Below, piece by piece: positions 11,049 to 21,320 of a stretch of DNA of 64,000 nt. The stretch comes from Homalodisca vitripennis (taxonomy: Eukaryota > Arthropoda > Insecta > Hemiptera > Cicadellidae): positions 163,796-227,795 of the forward strand of contig NW_025776228.1 in the NCBI RefSeq assembly GCF_021130785.1, in the 5' to 3' direction. The notes under the pieces were generated by a model. That model was not told the DNA's origin. It saw only the letters and a list, made by a program, of their open reading frames with translations, and ran no database searches. The translations under genes were made by a program, and so were the position numbers. Each line of letters starts with the position of its first letter. The first letter of the stretch is position 1.

Positions 11049-12934
11049 CTACGAGTGGACGGCTTCCCTGGTTACCCATTCACGGATGTGTTCCCACGGT
11101 GATTCAGCTGCCGCTGCATACATGGCTCTCATCTGGCCTGTGATGTATTCATGCTGACTGGGTAGTCGTGCAGACCGTAGGACGACCGTGTTCCTGACGG
11201 TGTGTTCATCAGTTGGCGGAGCGTACTTCGGAACTACGGAAGGCTTCTAGTGCCTGCCTGGTCGTCTTGGAGGTGTGTGGATACCAGGCTGGAGAAGCGT
11301 ATGTCACGATAGGGCGAACTATCGCTTTGTAGAGCAGCAGTTTCGTGTTGGTGGGTAGTCCGGAGTGAGGTCTCAGTGGGGCCGACAGGCCTTGACGGGC
11401 GGCCATTCCAAGGCGGATCCTCCCTTTGGCGGCAAGACCAGTCGTAAGAGTCCTGTTGAGCACTACTCCCAAGTATTTAATGAACTTGGTCCACCTTAGT
11501 TGGTCCCACTGCAGGTGAATCCTCTCACGCTGTGCTGGGTATTGTTGGTGTTTTTGTGAAGCAGATAGCTTCGCTCTTCTGTGTATTGATCCTGACCTTC
11601 CACTTCTCCAACCAGGGATCCAGTTTTTCCATGTGTCGTCTAATGTAGACACATGATTGGCGGATGGATACCGACTTATTGTAGAACAGAGCGCCGTCAA
11701 CATAGAGGGCTAAGGACATCCTGAGAATTACTGGGATGTCATTTGTGTACCACAAGTACAGCACTGGGCCCAGTACAGATCCCTGTGGCACGCGGTGATA
11801 TGCCGAGAGGACGACGCGGCTTGTTGTTCCACAGTGACAGAGAACGTTCTGTCAGCCAGATACGACTGGAGGAGCCGGAAAATACTGCGTGTAAGTGGAC
11901 TGTGGGCCAACTTTTACTTAAGTCCTTGATGCCAGACGCGGTCAAAGGCCTTTCTGACATCAAGGGAAACTGCGGTGGTGACCAGTCTCTGGTTGTGGGT
12001 GTCAGTGAGGTCTGAAGTCTGTGAAAACTCTACTGGAGGGTGGAGGAGTGACCCTGACGGAAACCGTATTGATCTTTGCGAATTTCCGTGTTGAAGTCCT
12101 CGGGAAAGCGGGCTAGATTGAGTCGTTCAAGGATTTTTGACAAAGAAGGTAGGAAGGTGATTGTGCGGTAGCTGTCGGGTAGGGTAAGTTTTTTAAGTTG
12201 CTTCGGGAGTAGGATGAGCTTTACTTGCTTGCAGGGTTTAAGAAAGTGTTTAAGTCGGAGGCAGAAGTTGAGAGAGAAATTATCCATTTCACGACCCATT
12301 CCGGAAGTCTTCTGAGGGCTAGGGTGCCCAGGAGATCTACTCTCCCGGGGCCTTCTTCGGGCGAAGTCTAGCGAGGGCGGCGGCGACTTCAGCCTTCGTG
12401 ATGGTGAGCAGTTCGTCCAATTCTTGCTGGTCGTTATGGTCGGTGGCCTCCAGGAAACCCTCCACACTGTACTAGAGTGTTCTGGGTCGTCTATATCATA
12501 GTTGGGAGAGAACTGAGCCTCCATGGTGTCGGCGAAGACCTCAGCCTTCTCCTCGGCTGTGTACACCAAGCCGCTCTGTCCTTGGGTGGGCCGGACAGTC
12601 CTCTTATCGCCTCTGAGGGTTCGGGCGATCCGCCAGATTGAGCCGTCGTCTGTGTTGAAAGTGTCAACAAACTCTATCAAGCGGCTCTCTCCGTTTTGTT
12701 GCAGCAAGTTGAAAACCCTCTGCGATTGGCGATTTAAAGGCTGCCCTGTCGCCAGTGAACCTTGTCTGCTGCCATCTCCGTCTAGGTTGACGTCTCAGTC
12801 GGATCTCGTCCAACTCGGGAGGTTGGGGGTACGGTGGTAGTAAGGCCGGTCAGTGATTGGGCTTGCAGAGCGAGTCAAGGCTTCTTGCAGGCAGGCGTGT
12901 AGGCTTGAGACGCTAGCGTCTAGTTCTCTGTCAG
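11049..12934 (-). pseudogene. LINE linker + reverse transcriptase, second copy with C-terminus
   Basis: It starts within the endonuclease-RT linker ('ELDASVSSLHACLQEAL'), then repeats the RT: 12,707 to 12,030 ('VKLILLPKQLKKL', 'LPDSYRTITFLPSLSKILE', 'DQYGFRQGHSSTLQ'), 11,963 to 11,728, and 11,791 to 11,209. The catalytic YADD box is decayed to 'YVDG' near 11,695, whereas the first copy keeps YADD. Frame shifts occur near 12,030, 11,750 and 11,530. After a last shift the C-terminus reads 'MRAMYAAAAESPWEHIREWV' and ends with TAG at 11,049-11,051. Copies differ at many sites, so the duplication is not recent, or the copies were diverged when joined. Confidence 0.83.
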
Positions 12935-14450
12935 TTCCAAAGCGGATCCTCCCTTTGGCGGCAAGCCCAGTCGTTAGAGTCCTGTTGAGGACGACTCCCA
13001 AGTATTTAACGGACTTGGTCCACCTTAGCTGGTCCCCCTGCAGGTGAATCTTCACGTGCTGGGCCGGATACTGCAGGTGTTTAGTGAAGCAGATAGCCTC
13101 GGTCTTCTGAGTGTTGATCCTGACTCTCCACCTCCTCAGCCAGGGATCCAGTTGCTCCATTTGTCTTCTCATTTGTCTTCTCATGTAGGCACATGATTGG
13201 TGGATGGTAGCCGACTTACTGTAGAACAGTGCGTCGTCAGCGTAGAGGGCGAGTGATATCCTGGGAATGACTGGGATGTCATTTTTTTTGTACCACAGGT
13301 ACAGCACTGGGCCCAGTACCTATCCCTGTGGCACGCGGTGATGGGCCGAGAGGACGACGCGGCCTGTTCCACTGAGACAGAGAAAGTTCTGTCTGTTAGG
13401 TAAGACTGGGAGAAGTCGGAACAAACTGCGAGGAAGTAAACTGTGGGCCAACTTGTACAGGAGCCCTTGATGCCAGACGCGGTCAAAGGTCTTGCTGACA
13501 TCCAGGGAGACTGCGGTGGTGACCAGTCCTTGGTTATGGGAGTCAGTGAGGTCTGAAAACACTCTTGTCAGTTGGAGGGTGGTGGAGTGACCCCGACGGA
13601 AGCCGTATTGCTCTTTGCGGATTTCCATGTGGAAGTCCTCGGGGAAGCGGGCCAGAATGAGTCGCTCTAGGATTTTCGACAAGGAAGGTAGGAGGGAGAT
13701 TGAGCGGTAGCTGTCGGGTAGGGTGAGGTTTTTAAGAGGCTTCGGGAGTAGGATAAGCTTTGCCTGCTTCCAGGGTTTGGGAAAGTGTTTGAGTCGGAGG
13801 CAGGAGTTAAAGAGGGAGGTTATCCATTTCATGACCCATCCTGGCAGTCTTCTGAGGGCTGGGGTGCCCAGTCGGTTCGCTTCTTCGGGCGAAGTCTGGC
13901 GAGGGCGCCGGCGACATCAGTTTCCGTAATGGTGGGCAGTTCGTCCGGTTCTAGCAAGTCGTCTTGGTCGGTGGCTTCCAAGAAGCCCTCCACTGTACTT
14001 GAGTGTTCTGGGTCGTCATGTCGTGGTTGGGAGAGAACTGAGCCTCCATGGTGTCGGCGAAGACTTCGGCCTTATCCTAGGCTGTGTAAACCAGGCCGCT
14101 CTGTCCTTGGATGGGACAGACAGTCCTCTTATAGCCTCTGAGGGTACGGGCGATCCGCCAGATGGAGCCGTCGTCTGTGTTGAGAGTGTCAACAAACTCC
14201 CTCCAGCGGCTCTCTCCATGTTGTTGTAGTAAGTTGGAGACCCTCTGTGATTGGCGATTAAAGGCTGCCCTGTCTCCAGTGAACCTTGTCCTCTGCCATC
14301 TCCGTCTGAGTTGCCGTCTCAGTCGGATCTCGTCCATGAGATGACTCGGGAGGTTGTGGTGGTAGTCCGGCCGGACAGTGGCTGGTCTTGCAGAGCGATC
14401 CATGGCTTCTTGTAGGCAGGTGTGTAGTCTTGAGACGCCAGCGTCTAGTT
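11404..14450. repeat. Tandem duplication of about 1.5 kb inside the LINE
   Basis: Segment 12,935-14,450 and segment 11,404-12,934 are head-to-tail copies covering linker, RT fingers, palm and thumb. At the junction (about 12,932-12,940) the sequence TCAGTTCCAAAGCGGATCC joins the linker end ('TGTCAGTT' at about 14,455) to the thumb ('TTCCAAGGCGGATCC' at about 11,405), with only TTCC or less shared. This fits an internal duplication or unequal exchange between two diverged LINE copies. Confidence 0.85.
12935..14076 (-). pseudogene. LINE reverse transcriptase, first copy (truncated by duplication junction)
   Basis: This continues the element from the endonuclease. One open frame (13,832 to 13,320) has 'WKQAKLILLPKP', 'LPDSYRSISLLPSLSKILE', 'EQYGFRRGHSTTLQL' and 'AVSLDVSKTFDRVWHQGLL', RT fingers and palm with the first catalytic Asp. 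A TAG interrupts the next block right after VPQG at about 13,319. A second frame (13,307 to about 12,935) has 'LALYADDALFYS' (the two catalytic Asp) and the thumb block 'RWTKSVKYLGVVLNR'. The frame then jumps after 'AKGRIRFG' straight into endonuclease-linker sequence, marking the duplication breakpoint at about 12,935. It lacks the C-terminal end and could not work. Confidence 0.85.
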
Positions 14451-14898
14451 CAATGTCAGTTGTGAGAGGTCGGGGAGAGAGTGGTCTGTCGGCCAGATAG
14501 TTGTAGTATTTGGTCCAGTCCACGGTCTGTCTCTTCCTTGGGGGTAGAATTCGGTCAAAGTAGTCGTTGAGGTGTATAGTAATTGGGAGGTGGTCAGATG
14601 ACAGATCCTGCACAGCAGAGACGTCGAATTGGGTGGGAAGATTGAAGTGAAGTGCAAAGTCTAGTATGTCGGGGCGGTGTTGTTGTCGGCCGGGGAAATG
14701 AGTGACTTCCACCGGTGCAGTCAGGGAGACGTGGGGGTGAATGTCCAGGAAGTTTAGTAGTTGGCGGCCTGAGCAGTTGTTGGCAACACAACCCCAGGAT
14801 GTGTGTTTGGCGTTGAAGTCGCCGGCCACAACTGCTGGGCAACCCGGTCGGAGAAGTCGGTCGAGCTCGGCGAGAAGAGGACCCAGAAAATCATATGG
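14077..14898 (-). pseudogene. LINE AP-endonuclease domain and linker (first copy)
   Basis: The open frame runs on the minus strand from the flank to a TAG at 14,077-14,079. It shows three landmarks of the exonuclease-endonuclease-phosphatase fold used by LINEs: 'VVAGDFNAKHTSWG' (catalytic Asp/Asn), 'RPDILDFAL', and 'LSSDHLPITIH' (catalytic Asp-His). The N-terminal part with the metal-binding Asn and Glu is missing through 5' truncation. A basic linker (RLRRQLRRRW) leads towards the RT. The closing TAG replaces a GAG found at the same place in the duplicate near 12,560 (frame TAEEKAEVF), so it is a nonsense mutation and not the natural end. The role was to nick target DNA to prime reverse transcription. 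Confidence 0.85.
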
Positions 14899-15262
14899 TG
14901 TAGGGTTCTTATTTATATTGATTAAATTGCCACCGAGATTCAAAAACGTTTTCTTATTATCTCAAGCGGTTCGATTTATACAAATAACTTTTTCTTTCTC
15001 AAATCTACTCAGAGTATAATTAATTAAAAAGTATAAAATCTTATAAAGTAATGTTTAATAAATCGCAGTGACAATTTTAGAAGAGAATAATTAGAAGAAT
15101 ATCTACATTATTCACTTGTTGTGTTAATACATATTTTCTGCGGTAGATAGCAGCACACGTAAAAGACCTATATATCCCAATTCACTAACTTAGTATGAGA
15201 GGGGAGCATTATATGGTAAAAGGGCGACGACCTGCGCAAGGACTGGTCCTAGTCCTACCATC
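14899..15262 (+). repeat. Family R repeat, 3' part of the LINE-interrupted copy
   Basis: It matches 7,325-7,690 of the neighbouring R copy: 'TTATTTATATTGATTAAATTG' region against TTATTTTTATTATTAAAATAG, then 'CTGCGGTAGATAGCAGCAC' at 15,138 against CTCCGGTAGGTAGCAGCAC, and the 'GGGCGACGACCTGCGCAAGG' region near 15,222. It ends at about 15,262 where the R1-type fragment begins. Together with 10,560-10,742 it forms one R copy split by the LINE. Confidence 0.75.
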
Positions 15263-15371
15263 TCAATATGAATTTCAAATACTCTTTCTTATTTATTTTA
15301 ATTATAATTGTTAAGCTTTGGTTAACTTCTTTCTCTGAAAAATATCAATCCTGAATCCCGAACGACCTAAG

Positions 15372-16085
15372 ACAAGTCCAGAGATTATCGTAAACATGTA
15401 CAACGACTGCCTTTCCAAAAGGGTATTTCCTCCCTAATACAAAAGAGCCAGGCTTTTTCTAATCAGTAAGGATAAACGTGATCCTAACCTACCATCGTCC
15501 TATAGACCTGTATGTTGGATACGACAGGGAAAGCTTTTGAAATGATAATCGGCTCCCACATGAGTTTCACCATAGAAGCTATTGGGATATTTGTTCACGT
15601 TAGTACGGCTCCAGAGTATAAGGATTGTCTTTGGATCTAATGAAGACCGAGATCGTGATCCTCACCAAGAAGAGAATAGAAATTGACGTACCGCTCCACG
15701 TGGGAAGTGTGACAGTGCAAACCACTCGAGCCACCCAGTACCTCGAGGCAATGGTCGATTGTAATCTGACCTGAAGTGAACAGATTTTCCTAATTGCGGA
15801 TAAGGCCGCTAAGGAGATCCAATCTCTTAGGCGGCTGATGGTCAATGTTAGTGGTCCCATGTACAAGACTTCTGATGAGAGCAGTCCAGTTCATTCTCCT
15901 GAACAGAAATGAGGTGTGGGCAGGTGCGCTGAAAAACGAAGCGCATATGATACGACTCTGACGAATGCAGCGTCAAGCAGCACAAAGAGTCGCTTCCGCG
16001 TATCGCACTGTCTCTGACCTAGCAGTCCTGTCGGTCCCTGGAGTCATCCCTGTCAACACACGAGTAATAGTTAAGCCAAGCAACA
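15372..16085 (+). pseudogene. R1-type LINE reverse transcriptase fragment lacking the palm core
   Basis: The plus strand encodes two separated parts of an R1-clade RT. First, 15,394-15,542 reads 'MYNDCLSKRVFPP', a stop, 'YKRARLFLISKDKRDPN' and 'LPSSYRPVCW', the region before the palm. Then after a gap of only some tens of bases, 15,637-16,060 reads 'MKTEIVILTKKR', 'TRATQYLEAMVDCNLT', 'ADKAAKEIQSLRRLM' and, in another frame, 'QAAQRVASAYRTVSDLAVL' with 'VPGVIPV', the thumb and C-terminal region typical of R1-like elements. The catalytic palm between them (A, B and YxDD boxes) is deleted. Stops and frame shifts confirm it is dead. It lies between a plus R copy (ending 15,262) and a minus R copy (starting 16,175). 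Confidence 0.8.
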
Positions 16086-16174
16086 TGTTCCCTCGGCTAT
16101 TTTTAGATTTTATAACAAACTGTATTCTTTTTGGCTTGTTACCATCATAATACCCTAAACGTTGAAACCTAAAA

Positions 16175-16920
16175 AAGGTCTTCTGTAGAATATTTCACGC
16201 ATTAAATGTCAGAGATCTATTTAAATATTTGTTTAAAAGTTTTAAATGACTAACCTTGGCAGAGATTGTGGCTGCCTGTGCTTAAAACAATTGCCGTGCA
16301 TTCATCACTGTTACTAAAACCAACAACAACTAACAACTATTCGAAACCAAGGATAGAGCATTACATGGTACTAGGGCCAGTCATTGGGCAGGTCGTCGCC
16401 CTTCTACTATATAATAAACCCCTCCCTTATAAGGTTGTTGTAGAATTGGGATATCTTGTTTAACGTCACATGTGCTGCTATCTGGTGCAGACAGTACGCA
16501 TCTACACGAAAAGAGAATAATGTAGATCCGTAATTTCTCATTGTGACGTATTGAAATTTATGTATAAATACTTCATAACATCGTTTTTCATTTTCAGTTT
16601 GCATGTCATTTTTGGTATTATTAAGTAGTCCAAGCATATGTAGAAAATGTAAGAGTATTTATACAAAACGAACCGGCTGGGACGAAAGAAGTTATTATAT
16701 TCTCGGTTACAATTGAATCTACCTATATAGGTAAAGTCAATATGTTTTTTATATTTCTTTGGAATTGTACCACATCTTTCGAGTGCACAATGTGCTGTCT
16801 TGAGAGATATATATCGATGTTATTATACATAAGTTTCACGGTATATTAGGAATTTGATAGGATAAGAAGTAAAAGTTCATCAAATATAAAATGTTAAGTC
16901 TACTGCTAAATAACGTCCTA
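16175..16920 (-). repeat. Family R repeat, inverted partial copy
   Basis: It is the reverse complement of the R segment matching 640-1,220 of the left arm plus the 5' extension seen at 7,060-7,260. Landmarks are 'TTGGCAGAGATTGTGGCTG' (16,256), 'GGTACTAGGGCCAGTCATTG' (16,368), 'TTCTCATTGTGACGTATTG' (16,536) and 'CTTGAGAGATATATATCG' (16,799). The open frames in it are not conserved between copies. It faces the R copy ending at 15,262, so the R1 fragment sits inside an inverted pair. Confidence 0.75.
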
Positions 16921-19600
16921 ACCTTTTAAAAAGTAATAAAGCTCAAAATTGTTAAAGACAAATAATTAATTACTGAAATTATTACAGAGTTAGTTTCTAT
17001 AGCAGCTTTCTAAAATTGTATTTCATACTTTAGTTAACGTCATAGAATCTGCCCTTTTAATAAATATCCTGAATTAATATCCTCAGAGATTTGAAATTAT
17101 GTAGTCACTTTGTAAAGAACAGTTTTTTAGTGTTTGTGATACTTCCCAATAATCGGAAATTTGTTTCCAAACATACAAGTTTATCAGGAAGAGCCATCTA
17201 AAAAAAGGTTTAACTTTCTTTTTTAAGCGTTTGCATCTCGTGTATATACTCTGTAAAATGATTATGTTAAAACAATATAAGCACCCAGAAGCATGAGACG
17301 CACCGGTAAAATCACTCACTCAAACTATGAGATTTTCTCTGAAACGCTAAGTAAAATAGTTTTTTATTGTTTAAAAATCATTTTTTCACTAATAGGCTGC
17401 ATTTATTTGACGCATCTTTAATTAATTATCGTTGATAACTACCTGGAGCTCACCAGGCCCTCCGGAAAATATGCCTTACCGGTCAAACACGACACATGGC
17501 ACTAAATCATGACTAATGAATGCTACCAGTATGATGTAAGACTCGATGTAAGGGCTGATCTTCTACTCATTATTGGGGGTGGGAAGGGGATACCTCAGTT
17601 ATTTTACCACATTGCTTACAAAGACTGGTTTTGTATTTCCATAAAGAAATTATGGGTACAAAGTGTTCAATTCATTAATAAAAGTGTATATTATCTTTTA
17701 TATCTAAAACTACGACCGAAATTACGTTTTTCAGTACAAATATTTTTTCTAAACCTCGGAGGTGTGACATTCATGGGACCACCCCTTATTATCCGGCAAT
17801 AATGCACCGTCTACCGCTAATCGATTCCCACCATCCAGGGTTTATCACATTAAGTTAAAGTTTGTAAAAATATACTCAAAAACCTATCTTTTACATGCGT
17901 ACCATCAAAGTTGTGTTTCCCCGGTCAAAATTCCGACTGCCATTACTACGTCGTTCGGCCTATGAGTTATTTTTCATTGCCTTAAGACTCTGATATGCAA
18001 CACAGATACTACAGCAATACAAAGGGGCATGGTGGATTTCTGATATACCACTATTGTCGACATTCTTACTACATCGAAGTCCAAAGAGCAGCATCACATT
18101 CATCTGTGGTTGGTATTTGAACTTATTACATGCATTGGCATTTCTCTCAACTCCACCAAGTGCATTCTAAATGCCAAATATGACAATTTTTCTGAAGTTA
18201 CCTAAAAAAGTTCCAAACCCTTATCTAAAAAGATAAAAGGTGTACTGTAGTTCCCCAAACCGAAAATAGACCTAAGTAACTCAGACGTTTCACTGAAATG
18301 CTAAATGTCTATCGTTTTTTCCCTGCGCTAAGCTGCTTTATTATAGTTTTGGAAGGAAGCTCACGTATTGTCTGGAAGAGAATGGAGAGGAAGCATTTCA
18401 GGCCTGTATATGCAGTCTTAGTGCGGCTACATTGTTGGCCATCCGATCCCCGATGCTTCCCTGGCTCCTTGCTATCCTGCGGGTGCCTTTCTGCAGCAGA
18501 CAGTGGGCAAGGTATTGTAACCGTTGTACTTTTCCATGAGGTGTAGAAATGTCCAACATTACGATCGATGGTTGGCAGCTGTCAAAATATTTGACAACTC
18601 CTAAACTGTTTCTATTATTATCTTTAATATATTTAAAACTGTACTTTTTTAAATTTATATAGACGTATGTGGGATAGGAGACGTCAACTTCTGATATAAT
18701 TTAAAGTGTTTTGTATTATATTCAGTTTTAAAAAAAAAACATTTCATATATTATCCATGCAAAAATATTCTGTTAGTTACGTTTATTTAAAATGATACGA
18801 TAATATAAATACGTATCTAGAAACTTTTATGAGAATATGACGCACTCTGTAACTAAAGAATACAATCAGTGATTTGTGATGTCTAATACACAAACAATTC
18901 CGATGTTTTTATTGTTCCGGTCGATACATGGTTTGCGCGATAGTTTTTGAAACATAAATCCTTAAAATTGTTGTTCCCTCTCTGGATAACATCATATTTT
19001 CCCCCCAAACTATTTTAACTACAATGTATCCAATTTATCAATCGGCGTTTCTTTTATTTTGCTCATTTACAAATACGAGATACGAATCTCATTCCTAGCA
19101 CTTCGCATGCACGTAAATATTTTATTACAAATTTTGGATTTAAATTATTTACTGCATATAGAAATAAATTTATAGATAAAGTATTATAGCACCTAAAGAC
19201 AATATCCGACCACAATTGAGATAGAAAATATTGCTGTTAGTTCATTAAGGGTTATGACCCTCCATAAATTCTTGAGACAATATGAATTGCTAAATTAGTA
19301 ATATCTACTCGTAGTGTAATGATTTACCTTACACTAATCAAAAGGAAAACAAACGTAGAATAATAATAAACGTGGATCTGAAATATATTCATTTTTAAAT
19401 TTAATTCTACTCATATAATAACCCCTATTTTTGCGAAAAACGATTGAAACCTGTGATTTAGCAAACAAAAATGCTGTAAAGGTTATAGTTGTCAGGAAGA
19501 AACGTCTGGAGTGGAAAAATTAACCATCGGTCAATTTATATTCGAATATGTGAGGTAAATATTAGACTGAAGAAGTGATGACACGTCAGCCACAGCGACA
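16921..19600. other. Intergenic stretch, no gene recognised
   Basis: I see no gene that I can support. The part 17,440-18,560 is less AT-rich than its surroundings and contains short open frames on plus (17,509-17,802 and 18,298-18,546) without recognisable motifs. It may be an old transposon or a degraded host sequence. No splice-flanked exon could be argued. Confidence 0.45.
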
Positions 19601-19603
19601 TTC

Positions 19604-19676
19604 TACATACAGGTACACTCAGGTGCTGTAGTGCAGAGTATACAGGTACACTCAGGTGCTGTACTGCTGAGTACAG
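19604..19676. repeat. Direct repeat of about 34 bp, two copies
   Basis: ACAGGTACACTCAGGTGCTG occurs at about 19,609 and again at about 19,643, each followed by TA(G/C)TGC(A/T)GAGTA. The unit itself contains the inverted-like half sites CAGGTAC/GTACTG. No gene is associated. Confidence 0.85.
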
Positions 19677-20267
19677 GTAAATACTTGTCGAATTTTAAAT
19701 TCGAATTCTGCTAACGAGGTTAAAGGTAAAGCAGTATAATAACATCGACTCATATTTTGATCTTGTTTATAATTTTACGTATAGACCTTAAGTAAGTAAT
19801 GTGTATTTCATTATTAATAATTAAAAACATTGTATTGTAAATATTAAAGAACTGCATATCTATTGGGAACTATTTATTTGTTTTACTCTTATCTAAAACT
19901 TCTAAACAGAACATAACTCTTGAATCACAAATATGACCAATTAGTTAGCTGTCTAATTACTAATAACGAAATAGAATATTGTAACAAGCTACAGTGTTTG
20001 ATTACAGAATGGCGTTAAAACTTACACATAATATGTACCAAATATTTACGGTACTGGGTCTTCTCATATGACCAGCAGCTTACAGTAATAATAACCCTAG
20101 AGTGATATAACATAGTTTGTATTATTTAGTTCTTTTCTGCTACGGGGCAGGCTTTATGGTATGATTCTCTTATGTAATCGAATCCTTGCCCTAACTAGTA
20201 AGATTGCTTCTTACTTCCGCATTAAAAGGTTTTCTTTCGATTTTTTGGTCTCATTTGTTTTGGTCGA

Positions 20268-20937
20268 CCTCATGTTAAAGGAGATATACAGTTATGATCT
20301 GAAGCAGATGGTTTACCTTGCACACTCCAGTTTAAAACTTTAGTAGTAATATAGTTGCTAGTCAGAGTTATATGTATGACCACTTTTCTTACTCCTGCAC
20401 CTCTTCTTTGTACAAAAGTTGGATTACGGCCTTGATTCATGATAAATAAGTTAGATTCTACTATAAACTCAAAGAGGTACTCACCCCGTCTGTTGGTTTT
20501 GCTGCTTCCACAACCAGTGTGGTGGGCATTCGCATCACAACCGACAATTAGGTGCCTCCTCGTAAGGGTTCCGAACTCCACAACCCGCCTCATATCCGCA
20601 GTGCGCGGTGGTTCTGTAGAATCGTAAGGAAGGTAAAGCGCTACAAACACGACTCTGATGTTGCCATCACCTGTCTGCAAGTGAACCTGTGTTACGGCTG
20701 TGTCTCTGGAACGTATTTAAGCCATTTTTAGCGATTTGATTTTGTTACTGACATATATACTATACATTCCCTAGGTTTGTTAATGCCAGAATCATTTATA
20801 AAATTACCTTTAGCTGTGCTCATGCCCATAACACGGCTGCCAACGGTCCATGGTACTTGGATTAGGACCTTGCCTATGTCGACAGCTAAGATCGTCTTGC
20901 AGAGCGTTGCCGTCGCTGCTCTTCTGTGGTGAAGTGC
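20268..20937 (-). pseudogene. LINE AP-endonuclease fragment (unrelated to the 14 kb LINE)
   Basis: On the minus strand from 20,940 the translation reads 'RRAATATLCKTILAVDIGKV' and 'IQVPWTVGSRV', the N-terminal endonuclease block where the family has QEPW; the catalytic Glu is replaced by Val. After a frame shift near 20,730 it continues 'RDTAVTQVHLQTGDGNIRVV', 'FVALYLPYDS', 'HLIVGCDANAHHTGCGSS' (family GCDANAHHTxWGSS), 'NRRGEYLFEFIVESNL' and 'SASDHNCIS' (catalytic Asp-His). This is nearly a complete endonuclease domain of a non-LTR retrotransposon in the I/R1/Jockey range; I cannot fix the clade. There is no RT after it. It begins abruptly at the inner end of the right inverted-repeat arm. 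Confidence 0.8.
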
Positions 20938-21255
20938 CAAAATTAAGCCTAATGTACTATTAAATGGCCAAGATTTTCTAAAAAAAATATTATTAGACTT
21001 TTAAATTATATTAATTGGTAGTACAAAATTAAATACAAAACTTCATCCGCCAAAATATTTAAAAGAACATATGCAACTTTGGTTTCAATTATTTACATTT
21101 ACCTTAGCGTACAAGTACCAGATAATGAATTCGTTTAGTTCTAAATTTACATTTAACAAATACTCTCTAAAAAAGTGTTATCAGTTTTAGAATTGTATAT
21201 TTATATTTAACTTGACTTTTCCTTAGCTTAGACCCTAACCGTGCATGTTCGATAA

Positions 21256-21256
21256 T

Positions 21257-21316
<60 letters not shown>
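21256..21316. repeat. (TA)n microsatellite, about 30 units
   Basis: Uninterrupted alternating TA, preceded by GATAATCCTA and followed by the piggyBac relic. The left arm lacks this tract at the matching place (about 4,050-4,065, 'ACATAGGATTATCGG'), so it expanded after the duplication. In the left arm the same spot marks the 5' truncation point of the piggyBac relic. Confidence 0.95.

Positions 21317-21320
<4 letters not shown>

Larger units (their letters stand above)
10743..14898 (-). mobile_element. 5'-truncated Jockey-type non-LTR retrotransposon (LINE), with internal tandem duplication
   Basis: A block of about 4.1 kb, clearly richer in G+C than its surroundings, reads on the minus strand as AP-endonuclease (C-terminal part), linker, reverse transcriptase and 3' UTR. 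The order EN then RT, the GDFNAKHTSWG and SSDHLPI motifs, the LDVSKTFDRVWH and YADD motifs, and the C-terminal SPWEHIREWV block fit the Jockey/X-element group of insect LINEs. ORF1 and the N-terminal endonuclease are absent, as expected from 5' truncation. It sits between two parts of one R repeat copy. The middle is duplicated in tandem (11,404-12,934 and 12,935-14,450). Stops and frame shifts make it inactive. Confidence 0.88.

Noticed and set aside
13723..14229. Several plus-strand open frames in the LINE
   Set aside because: GC-rich antisense shadows of the endonuclease and RT frames; no family motifs of their own.
17509..18546. Less AT-rich stretch considered as host gene exons
   Set aside because: Both strands carry many stops, no exon with paired splice sites was found, and no domain is recognised.
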